The position numbers were made by a program, and so were the translations under genes. DNA of 5,896 bases from Betaproteobacteria bacterium (GTDB taxonomy: Bacteria > Pseudomonadota > Gammaproteobacteria > Burkholderiales > SG8-39): the NCBI GenBank assembly GCA_005882235.1, contig VBCT01000102.1, positions 1 to 5,896 on the forward strand, written 5' to 3'. The notes under the pieces were generated by a model. That model was not told the DNA's origin, made no database searches, and saw only the letters and a program-made list of their open reading frames with translations. Within the stretch, counting starts at the first letter, position 1. The number at the start of each line of letters is the position of its first letter. Below are positions 5,479-5,896 of the stretch, piece by piece.

Positions 5479-5896
5479 TCAGCCGATCAGCGCCGCCGCC
5501 TGGCGATACCAGCCGACGAGATAGGGTGGAATGTAGAGGCCCAATGCGAGCACGATCGCGAGGTGCGTGAACACGGGCACGAGCGCGGGCCCGCGCGGCA
5601 GCCGCTGCCCCGTGGTTTCGCCGAACACCATCGGTTGCACTTTGCCGAAGATGGAAGCAAAGGCGACCCCTAGCGCGACCAGCAGGAAAGGCGTCGCCCA
5701 GGAGTGCTCGTGCATCGCGGTCGTGAGCACCATGAACTCGCTCGTGAACACGCCGAAAGGCGGAAGCCCGAGGATCGCAAGGCTCCCGAGCGCGAGGCCC
5801 CAGCCTATGGTCGGGCTCGTCTGGATCAATCCGCGGATCGAGTCCATGTGCTGCGTCCCGGCGGTCTGCGAGGCGTGACCCACGGTGAAGAAGATC
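5479..5896 (-). CDS. hyfF: C-terminal part of a HyfF/NuoN-type antiporter-like membrane subunit (partial)
   Basis: The 3' end, 138 residues, of a gene that enters from the right edge. The frame is open through base 5896, reading IFFTVGHASQTAGT before the GTG at 5881-5883, so that GTG is an internal valine codon and not a start. The sequence IRGLIQTSPTIGWGLALGSLAILGLPPFGVFTSEFMVL is the conserved late-helix region of the Mrp/NuoLMN proton-translocating family, closest in style to HyfF. GLPPFGVFTSEF and the later FGKVQPMVFGET are recognisable landmarks. Three hydrophobic segments are visible, covering roughly the last helices of the 14-helix core. In the complex this subunit would carry protons or sodium ions through the membrane arm. 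The stop lies three bases before the large subunit gene, the same F-then-G order as in hyf operons. Its key upstream lysine and glutamate residues are outside the window. Confidence 0.9.
   Translation of the reverse strand, partial: IFFTVGHASQTAGTQHMDSIRGLIQTSPTIGWGLALGSLAILGLPPFGVFTSEFMVLTTAMHEHSWATPFLLVALGVAFASIFGKVQPMVFGETTGQRLPRGPALVPVFTHLAIVLALGLYIPPYLVGWYRQAAALIG

Noticed and set aside
3757..5673. A 638-codon open frame on the plus strand, antisense to the large subunit gene
   Set aside because: It mirrors the GC-rich codons of the opposite gene, is low in complexity (Arg, Ala, Glu, Val repeats) and crosses three real gene boundaries. The minus-strand proteins are clear family members.

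Overview
This is a GC-rich window with strongly G/C-biased third codon positions. It looks like a proteobacterial chromosome, most plausibly betaproteobacterial or a related environmental lineage; that placement is a judgement from protein style, not a test. No rRNA, tRNA, mobile element, CRISPR array or phage gene is visible, and no gene-free stretch exceeds 300 bases.

Left part (1-1063, minus strand): the first 55 codons of a Rossmann-fold reductase resembling ketopantoate reductase run off the left edge. Upstream of it on the same strand is a 255-residue protein of unrecognised family with an HELVE motif and a very basic C-terminal tail. Both starts are fixed by strong Shine-Dalgarno sequences.

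Middle part (1064-2960): a dienelactone-hydrolase-family enzyme on the plus strand is coupled by a one-base stop/start overlap to an 80-residue membrane-anchored protein whose six cysteines form a mirror-symmetric CX6CX3C...CX3CX6C pattern. An acylphosphatase follows on the minus strand. Divergent from it is an exported DsrE-like protein that starts at GTG.

Right part (2966-5896, minus strand): the 3' end of a tightly packed operon, read right to left. It holds the C-terminal part of a HyfF-type proton-translocating membrane subunit, then a fused NuoC-NuoD/HyfG-type large subunit, a NuoB/HyfI-type small subunit, and a four-helix membrane protein of unknown function. Gaps between genes are 3, 1 and 4 bases. 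The large subunit has lost all four cysteines that bind the [NiFe] site in group 4 hydrogenases (RVSGDS in place of RxCGxC, and DPSWQN in place of DPCxxC), while the small subunit keeps its cluster cysteines. This matches the energy-converting-hydrogenase-related (Ehr) complexes, relatives of complex I with no known substrate. It is the most interesting content here: an apparent ion-pumping redox machine with no hydrogenase site, no ferredoxin-like HyfH gene between the large and small subunit genes, and an extra membrane protein at the operon end.
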